Shown: positions 53,765 through 62,879 of the stretch, piece by piece
How the letters are laid out: every line of letters starts with the position of its first letter
How positions within the stretch are numbered: the first letter of the stretch is position 1
Assembly: GCF_007567505.1 (NCBI RefSeq)
Contig: NZ_CP041783.1
Span: 1,488,001 to 1,552,000, forward strand
Reading direction: 5' to 3'
From: Shewanella donghaensis
GTDB taxonomy: Bacteria; Pseudomonadota; Gammaproteobacteria; Enterobacterales; Shewanellaceae
DNA: 64,000 nt
The notes under the pieces: model-generated
Databases searched by the model: none
The model's input: the letters and a program-made list of their open reading frames with translations, nothing else
Told to the model about the DNA's origin: nothing
Made by a program: the position numbers and the translations under genes

Positions 53765-55225
53765 ATGAAGTTAAAAATATTAGCAGGGATAGCACTACTC
53801 AGTAGCTTTTCGGCACATGCAGCTTGGTGGGTAGAACCAACAGATTTACCACTTCGAGCAGATATTCAGCTTTTAGCTGACACTGGCGTAATTATTCAGC
53901 CTGTTACCACGTTTCCACTTATGTGGTCAGGTATCAAAAAAGACCTAGATAACAATATTGATAGCCCAATGACAGTGCATCAAAAAGATGCATATCATCG
54001 AGTCATGCGCGCTTACAATAAAGATCATCAAGCAGTGACATTAGGTGCAAGTCTTAGTGGCGCAAATGAAAATGCCCGATTTATTGGTTACGGTAATGAT
54101 TATCGCGATAAAGCAGAAGTAGAATTCACTGCTGAAGTCACTCAAGACTGGTTTAGTGGCCGCCTTGCTGCCAGTTACCATCATGATGCTATCGATGGCA
54201 ACGAATCTCGGTTAGATAACAGTTTTGCCGCAGTGAAACTCGGTAACTGGATTGTCACTGGTGGTGCGGTTCAAAAGTATTGGGGACCAGGTTGGGACTC
54301 AGGCTTAATCCAAACAACCAACGCGAGACCAATGCCTGGTGTAACCTTATCACGTAATGACAGTAATGCCTTTGAGACGCCTTGGTTAAACTGGATTGGT
54401 CCATGGACTTTTACCACCAGCTTTAGTCAAATGGAATCTGAGCGTCATGTACCTGAAACCCAACATTGGGGAGCACGTGGTACGTTCAAACCTATTTCTA
54501 AATTAGAAGTAGGCTTCTCTTGGACTATGCAATGGGGTGGTGAAGGTTACGGCAATAGCCTATCGGACTGGTGGGATGGGTTATTTAATGGGGGAGTCAG
54601 TGGAATCGATGGTAAAGATAATATGCTCGCCGGTTATGACTTTAAATGGTCAGACACCGCTTGGGGCGTCCCATATGGTATTTATTACGAACGTATACAC
54701 GAAGACTATCATAAAGGGAAAAACCGCTTAATTAATGCGTCCAACATGGGGGGGGTAGACATGTTTGTTGCTGCTATCAATACTCGAATTTTTGCTGAGT
54801 ATTCTGATACAGCAGCATCTTGTGGCGTAGAATCAGATGTATATAACTGCATGTATGAACATAGTTTCTATAGGAGCGGTTACCGATACTATGGCCGTAG
54901 CTTAGGCAGTACTTATGATAATGATTCCCGCGTAGTTGTATTGGGCGGAATCACACAGTTAGAACATGGTCAAAGCCTAAGCACCAAATTCCGTTATGCC
55001 AAACTTAACTTTGACGGAGTTGATATTGATTGGTCTAGTGGTGGCAACACTGTTTCTCCAGGTCGCTATGAACGCTTATATCAACTAGATGCCAGCTATC
55101 ATCGTCCTTTCTTTGAAGGTAAGTTAAAGCTAGGCGGCACGCTGGGCTATAGCGAATATCCAGAGATTGATACTAGCAGTGACTGGGAAACAACCGTTTA
55201 CGCGGGTTGGGAACGCGATTTTTAA
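53765..55225 (+). CDS. Wzi-like capsule assembly outer-membrane protein
   Basis: A 486-residue outer-membrane protein of the Wzi family (PF14052). A signal peptide (MKLKILAGIALLSSFSAHA) is followed by AAWWVEPTDLPLRADIQLLADTGVI. The barrel contains GAVQKYWGPGWDSGLIQTTNARPMPGVTLSR, a family hallmark. It ends TTVYAGWERDF with terminal Phe. Wzi binds capsular polysaccharide at the cell surface. No polysaccharide synthesis genes are in the window, but the downstream signalling genes resemble those controlling such polymers. Confidence 0.9.
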   Translation: MKLKILAGIALLSSFSAHAAWWVEPTDLPLRADIQLLADTGVIIQPVTTFPLMWSGIKKDLDNNIDSPMTVHQKDAYHRVMRAYNKDHQAVTLGASLSGANENARFIGYGNDYRDKAEVEFTAEVTQDWFSGRLAASYHHDAIDGNESRLDNSFAAVKLGNWIVTGGAVQKYWGPGWDSGLIQTTNARPMPGVTLSRNDSNAFETPWLNWIGPWTFTTSFSQMESERHVPETQHWGARGTFKPISKLEVGFSWTMQWGGEGYGNSLSDWWDGLFNGGVSGIDGKDNMLAGYDFKWSDTAWGVPYGIYYERIHEDYHKGKNRLINASNMGGVDMFVAAINTRIFAEYSDTAASCGVESDVYNCMYEHSFYRSGYRYYGRSLGSTYDNDSRVVVLGGITQLEHGQSLSTKFRYAKLNFDGVDIDWSSGGNTVSPGRYERLYQLDASYHRPFFEGKLKLGGTLGYSEYPEIDTSSDWETTVYAGWERDF

Positions 55226-55262
55226 TTTCTTAAAATCGATGTCTAAACAGCGCTAAAAAACT

Positions 55263-55284
55263 AAGCCCATCGAATGATGGGCTT
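55263..55284. terminator. Bidirectional terminator between wzi-like and response regulator genes
   Basis: AAGCCCATC and GATGGGCTT arms with a GAAT loop. T-rich tracts occur on both strands, between convergent genes. Confidence 0.85.
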
Positions 55285-55352
55285 TATTTTGACTAGATTT
55301 TTCAGGCAACATAGTGACTTGCGAGTGCCAGTTGAGCGTCAAGAGTTAAAAC

Positions 55353-56828
55353 TTATAAGCCTTTATCTTCCCATTGTTGTTTTTTACGATAAATTGTAGA
55401 TGGACTCACATCTAACAAGGCTGCAGCTTTGGGGATATTACCGTCACATTGCTCAATAGCAGTTTCGATGGTAATTTTTTCAGTTAACCACAATGGTTGG
55501 ATCTCACCATCACTGACTTCAGTGACAGCTGAGTTTTGTTCTAAAACCACAATGCCATCAGAGTGCCCTGCATTGATGGGAGCAGCAAGATTAGCGTCTA
55601 GCTCGGCAGGATTAACTGCTGGAATGCTTGTAGCAAGATTATTGCTAGGTGCTGAAACTGCAGCAGTCACTTGGGCAGGTAACATCGTTAAGCTCACATC
55701 TTCTGCAATATTCAGCACCACAATTTGTCTAATGACATTTTGTAATTGACGCACATTTCCCGGCCATGCGTAATCAATAAAACAGCGCTCAACCTCAGTA
55801 GAGAATCGCTTAAATGATTTACCCTCTTCTTTGCTATATTGCTTTAACAGCTTTTTAGCGATTAACATGACATCTTTACCACGTTGCCTAAGCGGTGGAA
55901 GTTCAATAGGGATCACGTGTAAACGATAATATAAATCTTCCCTAAAACGCCCTTCCTGAACTTCTTTCCAAGGATCTCTATTGGTCGCACTGATAAAACG
56001 TACATCGACTTTTTCTTCCTTGCTGCCACCCACTCGCTGGAATACACCCGTTTGGATAAAGCGCAATAATTTACTTTGCAACTCCATGTCCATTTCACAC
56101 AGTTCATCAAGAAATAAAGTGCCGCCATCTGCGCGAGTTGCTGCACCATCGCGATTACTCACAGCGCCAGTAAACGCACCTTTGGTGTGACCAAAAATTT
56201 CGCTTTCAATTAAATCTTTTGGTATCGAAGCACAGTTCAATGCAATAAAGGGCTCTTCTGAACGAACGCCAGCTTCATGAATCGCTTGCGCGCAGACTTC
56301 TTTACCTGTGCCACTTTCCCCCATCACAAAAACGGATGCTTTACTGTTAGCAACGCAATCAATGGTGTTGTATACCGTTTGCATTGCTAATGAATCACCA
56401 ATAAAACCATGAAAATTACTCTTTGGCAGGCTATTTTCATAATTAGTCACTAATGCCAATAAGTCACGTTGTTTTAATGCATTACGAACCGTAATGGCGA
56501 GTCTTTTACTGTCGAAAGGTTTTACCAGAAAATCAAATGCCCCAGCTCGCATAGCATCGACTGCTAAATCAATAGTACCGTGAGCGGTAATCATAATAAC
56601 CGTGATACCTGGGTAATCTTGCTGTACTCTGGTTAAAATATCCATCCCCGACATGTCGGGTAATTTAATATCGAGTACCAATAAATCTGGCTGTTTTCGG
56701 GCAAGCTCTTTTAAGGCATCTTCCCCAAAATTAACATGGGTAACTTCAGCACCTTCAGCACAAAGATATTCGCTGTACAATGCGCCTAATGACATACTGT
56801 CTTCAACAAGAACCGCACTAAATCCCAT
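55353..56828 (-). CDS. Sigma-54-dependent response regulator (LuxO/SypG-like)
   Basis: A 491-residue NtrC-class activator. The receiver domain (1-120) has phosphoacceptor D53 in [13 protein letters not shown] and K104-type Lys in FLVKPFD. The AAA+ domain (about 145-380) has Walker [10 protein letters not shown], the sigma-54 contact loop [11 protein letters not shown], Walker [10 protein letters not shown] and GNVRQLQN. The C-terminal HTH is [24 protein letters not shown]. It lies 11 bases downstream of the hybrid kinase gene, so the pair is a two-component system. The layout is like Vibrio LuxO/SypG. No sigma-54 promoter was found upstream of the wzi-like gene. Confidence 0.9.
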   Translation of the reverse strand: MGFSAVLVEDSMSLGALYSEYLCAEGAEVTHVNFGEDALKELARKQPDLLVLDIKLPDMSGMDILTRVQQDYPGITVIMITAHGTIDLAVDAMRAGAFDFLVKPFDSKRLAITVRNALKQRDLLALVTNYENSLPKSNFHGFIGDSLAMQTVYNTIDCVANSKASVFVMGESGTGKEVCAQAIHEAGVRSEEPFIALNCASIPKDLIESEIFGHTKGAFTGAVSNRDGAATRADGGTLFLDELCEMDMELQSKLLRFIQTGVFQRVGGSKEEKVDVRFISATNRDPWKEVQEGRFREDLYYRLHVIPIELPPLRQRGKDVMLIAKKLLKQYSKEEGKSFKRFSTEVERCFIDYAWPGNVRQLQNVIRQIVVLNIAEDVSLTMLPAQVTAAVSAPSNNLATSIPAVNPAELDANLAAPINAGHSDGIVVLEQNSAVTEVSDGEIQPLWLTEKITIETAIEQCDGNIPKAAALLDVSPSTIYRKKQQWEDKGL

Positions 56829-56839
56829 CTGTTATTTCC

Positions 56840-59800
56840 TTATTTTGTCTCTTTATGTTCAATGTCAAAGCGTTGTTCAATTAACAATAAGCTTTGCTCT
56901 GCAACATCAAATATTTGTTCAAATAATAGCGCTAATGGTTCATCTTCAGTTCGAGATGCTGCCTCTAATTGTGTCGCCACTTCAGATAATTTCTGAGCGC
57001 CAAAACTACCTGCACTGCTTTTGATGGTATGAACTTCATCTTCAATTTTTTCTCGACTGCCGTCAGCCGTTATGGTTTTCAATGTTGCTATACGCATTTG
57101 TGTTTCACCATGAAACACCTTCATCATTTTTGCCAAACTCGCTTCACCAACAGCTTGTAATAGTTCATCAAAAACCTGCTGATTTAATAAGGTTGATTCA
57201 GTCGCAGTGGTTTGAGTTTCTTTTGTATTTTCTGGAAGTGCTGCATTTTCTAGGCTTTCTGTATCTTCAGTTGGGCTTTCTTCAATATATTTAATGCCAG
57301 ATTCCGATTCACTGTTAGCTCTACCATCTACAGTTGCAGCTTCGGAATCATTATCTGTAACGGCAAGGGTAGAAGATTCAGTTTGGCTATTAACAGTATT
57401 CGATTCGGTGCCAGTGTTACTGACAACTTGTGTTAGCCAGTAGCCTACGCCTGAAATTAAATCGTTCTTATTCACAGGCTTACCGATACAATCTAGCATT
57501 CCAGCCTCTTTACAGGCCGCAATTTCTTCACTGAATACATTCGCCGTCATGGCGAGAATAATTTGTGTCGGTTTGACCGCTAAAATTTTACGACAGGCTT
57601 CTAACCCATCCATTTCAGGCATACGAATATCCATCAGGATTAAATCAAAATCTTGTTTTAATGCCATGTCTACGGCTTCAACACCGTTATTAGCATAACT
57701 CATCATAGCGCCTTCATTGGTCAGCATAGTACCAGCAACCATTTGATTGGCCGGGCTATCCTCGGCGAGTAATAATTTACAACCATCTGGCAGGGTGACT
57801 TCTGTTTCTATTGCTTGCTCATGATTATTTTCTGCTGTCGCGCCGCTTATTAAGCTTAACAGCATATCGCGATTTAAGGGCTTACTAACCGATTCTTCGA
57901 TGCTTAAATCATTAATGAGTGCCTGCGCTTTAGTATCAACCCCTGTCAGTAATGCTGTGATATAACCCGTATCAAATAGAAAGTCGCTTCGTAAAGTGGC
58001 AACGTCTGACTCTTGGCAAGTTAATATACAACTATCATCAAGCATAATTAAATCAAAGCGGCCACGGATCCTAGATTGTTTAAATACATCATTTATTTGA
58101 TGTTCAAATTTGGTGTCAACGCCATATTGGCTATATTGCTTCTTAATTAATTTGCACACCGTAATATCAGGATGCACCAATAATACTCTTGGATGTTCAG
58201 GTAAACGCACATAATGATTTGTGGCTTCACTAGACTCATCTAGCACCACAGTTAACGAGAATTTACTGCCCTCGCCAACTTGACTCTGTACATCGAGATT
58301 ACCGCCCATCATTTTGGCAAGCTCAGAACAAATTGCTAATCCCAAACCAGTACCAGCATAGCTAGTGGTATGAGTATCATGGACTTGAGAAAATTCTCTG
58401 AATAATTTCTCTTGTGATGCTTTGCTGATCCCAATGCCCTGATCAGTCACTCGACAACTTAATTGCACCTTATCGTTCTCTCGACTTGGTATCCAAACTT
58501 CGACAGAAATACAGCCACTGGTTGAAAACTTAATCGCATTATCAACTAAGTTTTGTAGAATTTGTCTTATACGTTGGGCATCACCAACCAAGATTTCAGG
58601 CACATTTCGGTTAATAAAACTCGCAAGATGAACGCCTTTATCATGAGCTTTATGGGCCAAAATCTGCAGCACTTGAGCCACCAACTTATCGGGCTCAAAC
58701 TCTTTTGATTCTAGTACCATTTGCCCAGCTTCAATTTTAGAGAAATCTAAAATGTCATTAATGGTACTTAGCAGCACTGAGCCTGCTTCTTTAGCTGTGC
58801 GGGCATACATTCTTTGCCCTTTCTCAAGTTGCGAGTCTAATAGTAAATCGACACTGCCTAAAACCGCATTAAGTGGAGAGCGAATTTCATGACTCATGGT
58901 CGCTAAGAATCGTGATTTAGCCTCACTCCCCGCTTCTGCCTGTTCTTTGGCTTGCCTTAACTCTTCTTCTCTCGATTTCTGCTCTGAAATATTTCTTAAA
59001 AAAGCAGTAAAGAACATTTCATCGCCCAGTTGAATAGGAATAACCCTGAGCTCAACAGGAAATTCTTCACCGGCTTTATTATGGGCAGGCACTTCTATTC
59101 GATTATTTAATACTGGTCCTTCGCCTGTACGGCGATGGTGGTCCATGCCGTTTTTGTGGGCCTTATGAAAACCGTCAGGAATAATTAAATCTTCTAGCAT
59201 TTCACCCAATGCTTCTTCGCGCTCATAGCCGAATAGCTTTACTGCCGCCGCGTTAAACTCAACCACCCTGCCACTAATATCAATTGAAATCAGCGCATCG
59301 TGGGTAGCTTCAATGGTCGCGATTAAAATCGACTGAGTTCTTGCAGAAGTTTCTTGCTCTTTCTTTAGTTCAGTTAAATCTCGGATAAAACCTAAGAATA
59401 AAATTTCGCCATCGATAAGCATTTTAGAAATGGATAACTCGATGGGGAATAAGGTGCCATCTTTATGTTGCGCTTTAAGTTCACGCCCAGATCCTATTAT
59501 TTTGGCATCGCCTGTAGAGAGATATTGCTTAATATAACCATCATGCATAAACCGATCTGCCATTGGCATCAAAATCGACACATTCTCACTTATTAGCTCA
59601 GTTTTGTCATAACCAAATAGCTTACTGACAGCGTTATTCACTTCATTGATTACGCCATTAACATCAATAATCACAAAGCCATCTGCAGCGGAATCTAAAA
59701 TAGTATTCAAGCGGACATTTGCACCTTGCAAATCATGTCGCTTGTCATCGACATGCTTCAACATGTCATTAAATGCATTCGTGGTATCGGTTATGTCTTG

Positions 59801-60391
59801 AGTGCCAGGTTCATCAACCTGTACGCCAGCTTCACCTTCTAAAACTCTTTTTGAAGCATGCTGAATATTGAATACATGCTTGATTAACTTGAGTCCCTGA
59901 TACCAAGACAAAAACGAGATTAAAATAATTACCAGGATCATTAAGGCACTGTATTTAAAGGTTACGGACTCGATTTCATTATCGAAATAATAAGTATTCA
60001 CCATCAAACGAATTTGGACACCTGAACCGTTATTCGATTCAGCAAACTGCTCAACTAACTGCTCTTTTGGAATAACGGTTTCAGTAGGCTCAAATTCCCC
60101 CGCAGCATTTCTTTGCGCCGCATAAAGTTGTCTGTCAGCTTTGAATACCTGCACCGAATCAATATGACTAATTTGATGTTTTTCTAAGGAGTCTTTGAGC
60201 AAAAGAATAGATTGGTGTGGATTTTTAACATCAACACTATTAGCCAATAATACCGCAGCTAATTGACCCTGTTGTTGTGTTTCAACATGGTTGGCCGACT
60301 TTATTAAATGCAAACTATTGAAAATAAGCATGAGTAATAATGCAATTTGCATTAATCCGATCGCAATGATGGCTTTTAATCTAAACGACAA
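56840..60391 (-). CDS. Hybrid sensor histidine kinase with two PAS, two receiver and Hpt domains
   Basis: A 1183-residue inner-membrane kinase. TM1 is about 8-29, then a periplasmic region (31-145), TM2 (about 147-167) and a HAMP-like linker. PAS1 (about 225-340; ILDSAADGFVIIDVNG) and PAS2 (about 350-470) follow. HisKA has SHEIRSPLNAVL, and HATPase has GTGLGLAICSELAKMMGG. The first receiver is degenerate in its acidic pocket (RVLLVHPD). The second is complete (KLLLAEDSPAN, LILMDIRMPEMDG). A Ser/Thr/Glu-rich linker leads to an Hpt domain with H1121 in HTIKSSAGS. Translation starts at TTG, chosen because AGGAG lies 7 bases upstream. It likely phosphorylates the sigma-54 regulator 11 bases downstream. 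Confidence 0.93.
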   Translation of the reverse strand: MSFRLKAIIAIGLMQIALLLMLIFNSLHLIKSANHVETQQQGQLAAVLLANSVDVKNPHQSILLLKDSLEKHQISHIDSVQVFKADRQLYAAQRNAAGEFEPTETVIPKEQLVEQFAESNNGSGVQIRLMVNTYYFDNEIESVTFKYSALMILVIILISFLSWYQGLKLIKHVFNIQHASKRVLEGEAGVQVDEPGTQDITDTTNAFNDMLKHVDDKRHDLQGANVRLNTILDSAADGFVIIDVNGVINEVNNAVSKLFGYDKTELISENVSILMPMADRFMHDGYIKQYLSTGDAKIIGSGRELKAQHKDGTLFPIELSISKMLIDGEILFLGFIRDLTELKKEQETSARTQSILIATIEATHDALISIDISGRVVEFNAAAVKLFGYEREEALGEMLEDLIIPDGFHKAHKNGMDHHRRTGEGPVLNNRIEVPAHNKAGEEFPVELRVIPIQLGDEMFFTAFLRNISEQKSREEELRQAKEQAEAGSEAKSRFLATMSHEIRSPLNAVLGSVDLLLDSQLEKGQRMYARTAKEAGSVLLSTINDILDFSKIEAGQMVLESKEFEPDKLVAQVLQILAHKAHDKGVHLASFINRNVPEILVGDAQRIRQILQNLVDNAIKFSTSGCISVEVWIPSRENDKVQLSCRVTDQGIGISKASQEKLFREFSQVHDTHTTSYAGTGLGLAICSELAKMMGGNLDVQSQVGEGSKFSLTVVLDESSEATNHYVRLPEHPRVLLVHPDITVCKLIKKQYSQYGVDTKFEHQINDVFKQSRIRGRFDLIMLDDSCILTCQESDVATLRSDFLFDTGYITALLTGVDTKAQALINDLSIEESVSKPLNRDMLLSLISGATAENNHEQAIETEVTLPDGCKLLLAEDSPANQMVAGTMLTNEGAMMSYANNGVEAVDMALKQDFDLILMDIRMPEMDGLEACRKILAVKPTQIILAMTANVFSEEIAACKEAGMLDCIGKPVNKNDLISGVGYWLTQVVSNTGTESNTVNSQTESSTLAVTDNDSEAATVDGRANSESESGIKYIEESPTEDTESLENAALPENTKETQTTATESTLLNQQVFDELLQAVGEASLAKMMKVFHGETQMRIATLKTITADGSREKIEDEVHTIKSSAGSFGAQKLSEVATQLEAASRTEDEPLALLFEQIFDVAEQSLLLIEQRFDIEHKETK

Positions 60392-60668
60392 ATTCCTTCT
60401 CCTGATGCATTTTGCAAAAAAGCATTAACTATCCTGTCATAAAACTTATTTTAAAGCAGATGTTTACTATAGCTACACTCACTATGAATCACATTTTCGC
60501 ATTTTGCAAAAGATTATTACCATTATGCAAATAGGAATAAAAACCATTACTAAAAAAAGCCATTTAAAGTTGTATTTAAATATAAAGCATTAATTTAAAA
60601 CAATTTATAAATTATGGAACAAGCTTTGCTTTATCTACGCAGATATCCATTCTTTTAGGGAATAGCCC
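60392..60668. other. Divergent region sensor kinase / PP2C response regulator
   Basis: 277 AT-rich bases. Short repeats of TTTTGCAAAA-like sequence occur near 60410-60420 and 60500-60512 (CATTTTGCAAAA at both). The AGGGA before the plus-strand start is the only clear signal. Confidence 0.5.
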
Positions 60669-61853
60669 ATGCAAAATGCTAATACGCCTACAACTATCTC
60701 CATACTGTTAGTGGAAGATACCTTTAGCGAGCGTTATTACATTGCCAGCCTTATTCGTAGCTTTCAGCCTGAAAATGTTGAATTTGACATTATTCAATGT
60801 GAAGACGGCTTAGCGGCTTTAGAAAAATGCAGAACCCATCAATTTGATTTAATTATCAGTGACTGGCGTATGCCTAAAATGAATGGGGTTGAATTTTGTA
60901 AACGAGTTAAAGCTAAGAATGATGCCGCTTACTTCTTATTGCTTACCGGTAATGATCAGACCCAAGATATGATTTATGCAATGGAATCGGGTGCCGATGA
61001 CTACATTACCAAGCCGTTTCTCGCATCAGTGCTGAAAGTAAAAGTCCAAGCGGCGGTGAGGCTAATACAAGCAAAAAAGTCTGTGACTGAGAGTAAACAG
61101 CAGCTGCAAAGTTTACTCACGCAAACTCAGTCTGAACTTAAGCAAGCTGCGACGTTACAACAATCATTACTGCCCAAGCGTAACCTGTCATTTGATAATT
61201 GGACCATTCGGCATTACTTTGAGCCAGCCACTGAACTTGCTGGTGATATCTTGCAATGCTTTCAAATTGATAAAGAATGGATTGGCTTTTATGTCATCGA
61301 TGTATCTGGACATGGGGCGAGTGCTGCCATGTTGAGTTTTACCCTCGCTCAAGGCTTGTCACCACAAAGAATGGACTGGCAACAATCACCAGAAAAAGTC
61401 ATGAACTTATTGAATGTCATGTTTGATGATCCCGGTAACCTTGGCCAGTTTGCTACCGTTATGATTGGCAAAATAAATACCAACACTCACCAATTGCAAT
61501 TATGTAATGCAGGACACCCTTTGCCTTTAGTGCTTTCAAAACTTGATGTACAAACCATTGATGTACCTACAGGGTTGCCCATTGGTATTGATCAACATTG
61601 TCAGTACCAAAGCGGGGAATATCAACTTTATCCTGGCGAGCAACTATTGTTATTTTCAGACGGCGTATACGAAGTAAATAACCCTAAATTCGGTATGTTT
61701 GGTTTAGATCGTTTAAAGCAGCGTTGCTTCTCAGCGAAAGCCATGCCAGCAAGTAAATTCCTAAGACATTTAAGTTATATATTAAATCTATGGCAGCAAT
61801 ATAAACCCCAAGATGACATGTCATTGTTACTGTTCACCGCACCGGAATCCTAG
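60669..61853 (+). CDS. Response regulator with SpoIIE/PP2C phosphatase domain
   Basis: A 394-residue protein. The receiver domain (about 10-130) has D65 in LIISDWRMPKMNG and a KPF Lys near 118. A helical coiled linker follows (about 133-178, many Gln/Leu). The PP2C-like phosphatase domain (about 185-394) has TELAGDILQCF, VIDVSGHGASAAM, LLFSDGVYEV and DDMSLLLF. Such proteins usually dephosphorylate an anti-sigma-factor antagonist (STAS) in partner-switch systems. The RsbW-like kinase is the next gene. No STAS protein lies between them or in the window. Start ATG 60669 has AGGGA upstream. Confidence 0.93.
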   Translation: MQNANTPTTISILLVEDTFSERYYIASLIRSFQPENVEFDIIQCEDGLAALEKCRTHQFDLIISDWRMPKMNGVEFCKRVKAKNDAAYFLLLTGNDQTQDMIYAMESGADDYITKPFLASVLKVKVQAAVRLIQAKKSVTESKQQLQSLLTQTQSELKQAATLQQSLLPKRNLSFDNWTIRHYFEPATELAGDILQCFQIDKEWIGFYVIDVSGHGASAAMLSFTLAQGLSPQRMDWQQSPEKVMNLLNVMFDDPGNLGQFATVMIGKINTNTHQLQLCNAGHPLPLVLSKLDVQTIDVPTGLPIGIDQHCQYQSGEYQLYPGEQLLLFSDGVYEVNNPKFGMFGLDRLKQRCFSAKAMPASKFLRHLSYILNLWQQYKPQDDMSLLLFTAPES

Positions 61854-61994
61854 CCGGTCTATTACTGAATAAAAGTATTGAGTGAAAGTAATCGATGGAG
61901 TAATGGACGGAAATAATTAATGGCAGTTAATAATAGAGCCAAATAATTTGGCATTAAATAATTAACACACCCTTAAGGGTTTTAAGGATTTACT

Positions 61995-62387
61995 ATGAAT
62001 AACCTACAATTGAACTTAGCCTTAAATTCAATGACAGCTGATCAAGTTTACGATGAGCTAGAACAATTTCTCAGTCGTAACGGATTATCTTCACTGCAGC
62101 GCTTTAAGCTCATTACTTGTATTTTAGAAGCGACAAATAATGTAAAACAGCATTGCTCAGAAGTCGCTGATGATGTCACTGTTATGCTGCAGTACAAAAA
62201 TAGTCATATTATTATCGATATTCTCGATAACTCAGAGTTCACTTCATTACCAGCACCTAAAGTATGCCCAGATAATAGTACAGCAAACGGCAGAGGCTTA
62301 TGGATCATGCACCAATGGATGGATCAGGTTCAGCAACAGGCCACAGTATTAGGGACTCACTTGAGATTGAGTATGCAATTGGGTTAA
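61995..62387 (+). CDS. RsbW-like anti-sigma/serine kinase ATPase
   Basis: A 130-residue GHKL ATPase. The N-box is FKLITCILEATNNVKQHC, the second motif IIIDILDNSEF and the third NGRGLWIMHQWMD. The size fits stand-alone RsbW/SpoIIAB-type kinases, which phosphorylate a STAS partner or bind a sigma factor. With the upstream PP2C response regulator it gives two of three parts of a partner switch. AAGGA precedes the start. The 141-base gap to the upstream gene has no terminator. Confidence 0.88.
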   Translation: MNNLQLNLALNSMTADQVYDELEQFLSRNGLSSLQRFKLITCILEATNNVKQHCSEVADDVTVMLQYKNSHIIIDILDNSEFTSLPAPKVCPDNSTANGRGLWIMHQWMDQVQQQATVLGTHLRLSMQLG

Positions 62388-62879
62388 AACGACAGTTTAC
62401 TGTTCTATAAATTTGGTGACGTAATCTTTAACTACAATAATCCACCATAATCAAATTACATTTAAACAACTGATTTAAAAAGATTTTCTATAAAATTTAA
62501 TACCTCGGATTTGATTGGTGGTTACGTTTTTAAATAAGCTGCAGATTAAAACCTCGAAGTTTCGCCCCTTTAAGGGTAAAAACAAACAAAAGAAGTGCAA
62601 GGTCAGTAGTCATAACAGGTTTGCACTCCAATATTAGTGACCAGCATAATGTTTGGTTGAGCATTGTTGATTGCACTTTAAAAACAGAGTTAGCTAAACT
62701 TGAATACGATTAATCCTCACGATAATAAAACTCGGTGATACAGGCTCATTTTTAAGCTAACATGTTGAAATGCTAATATTTAAAGCTTTAAACAGATCGT
62801 GAATATATGACCTTTATCAAATTATTACGATTAAAGCTCAGGCAAAATGTAACCATATTTTATACTTTCAATGGTTACC
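62388..62879. other. Intergenic region before chemoreceptor gene
   Basis: 492 bases without a gene. A pair of GTGCAA / TTGCAC arms (about 62597-62628) surrounds a central AT-rich part. Near the next gene an 8-bp inverted repeat covers the start region (see 62849-62878). Confidence 0.5.
62849..62878 (+). repeat. Inverted repeat overlapping the chemoreceptor start region
   Basis: GTAACCAT (62849-62856) and ATGGTTAC (62871-62878) can pair around a 14-base loop. The second arm contains the alternative ATG at 62871 and ends two bases before ATG 62880. Confidence 0.5.
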
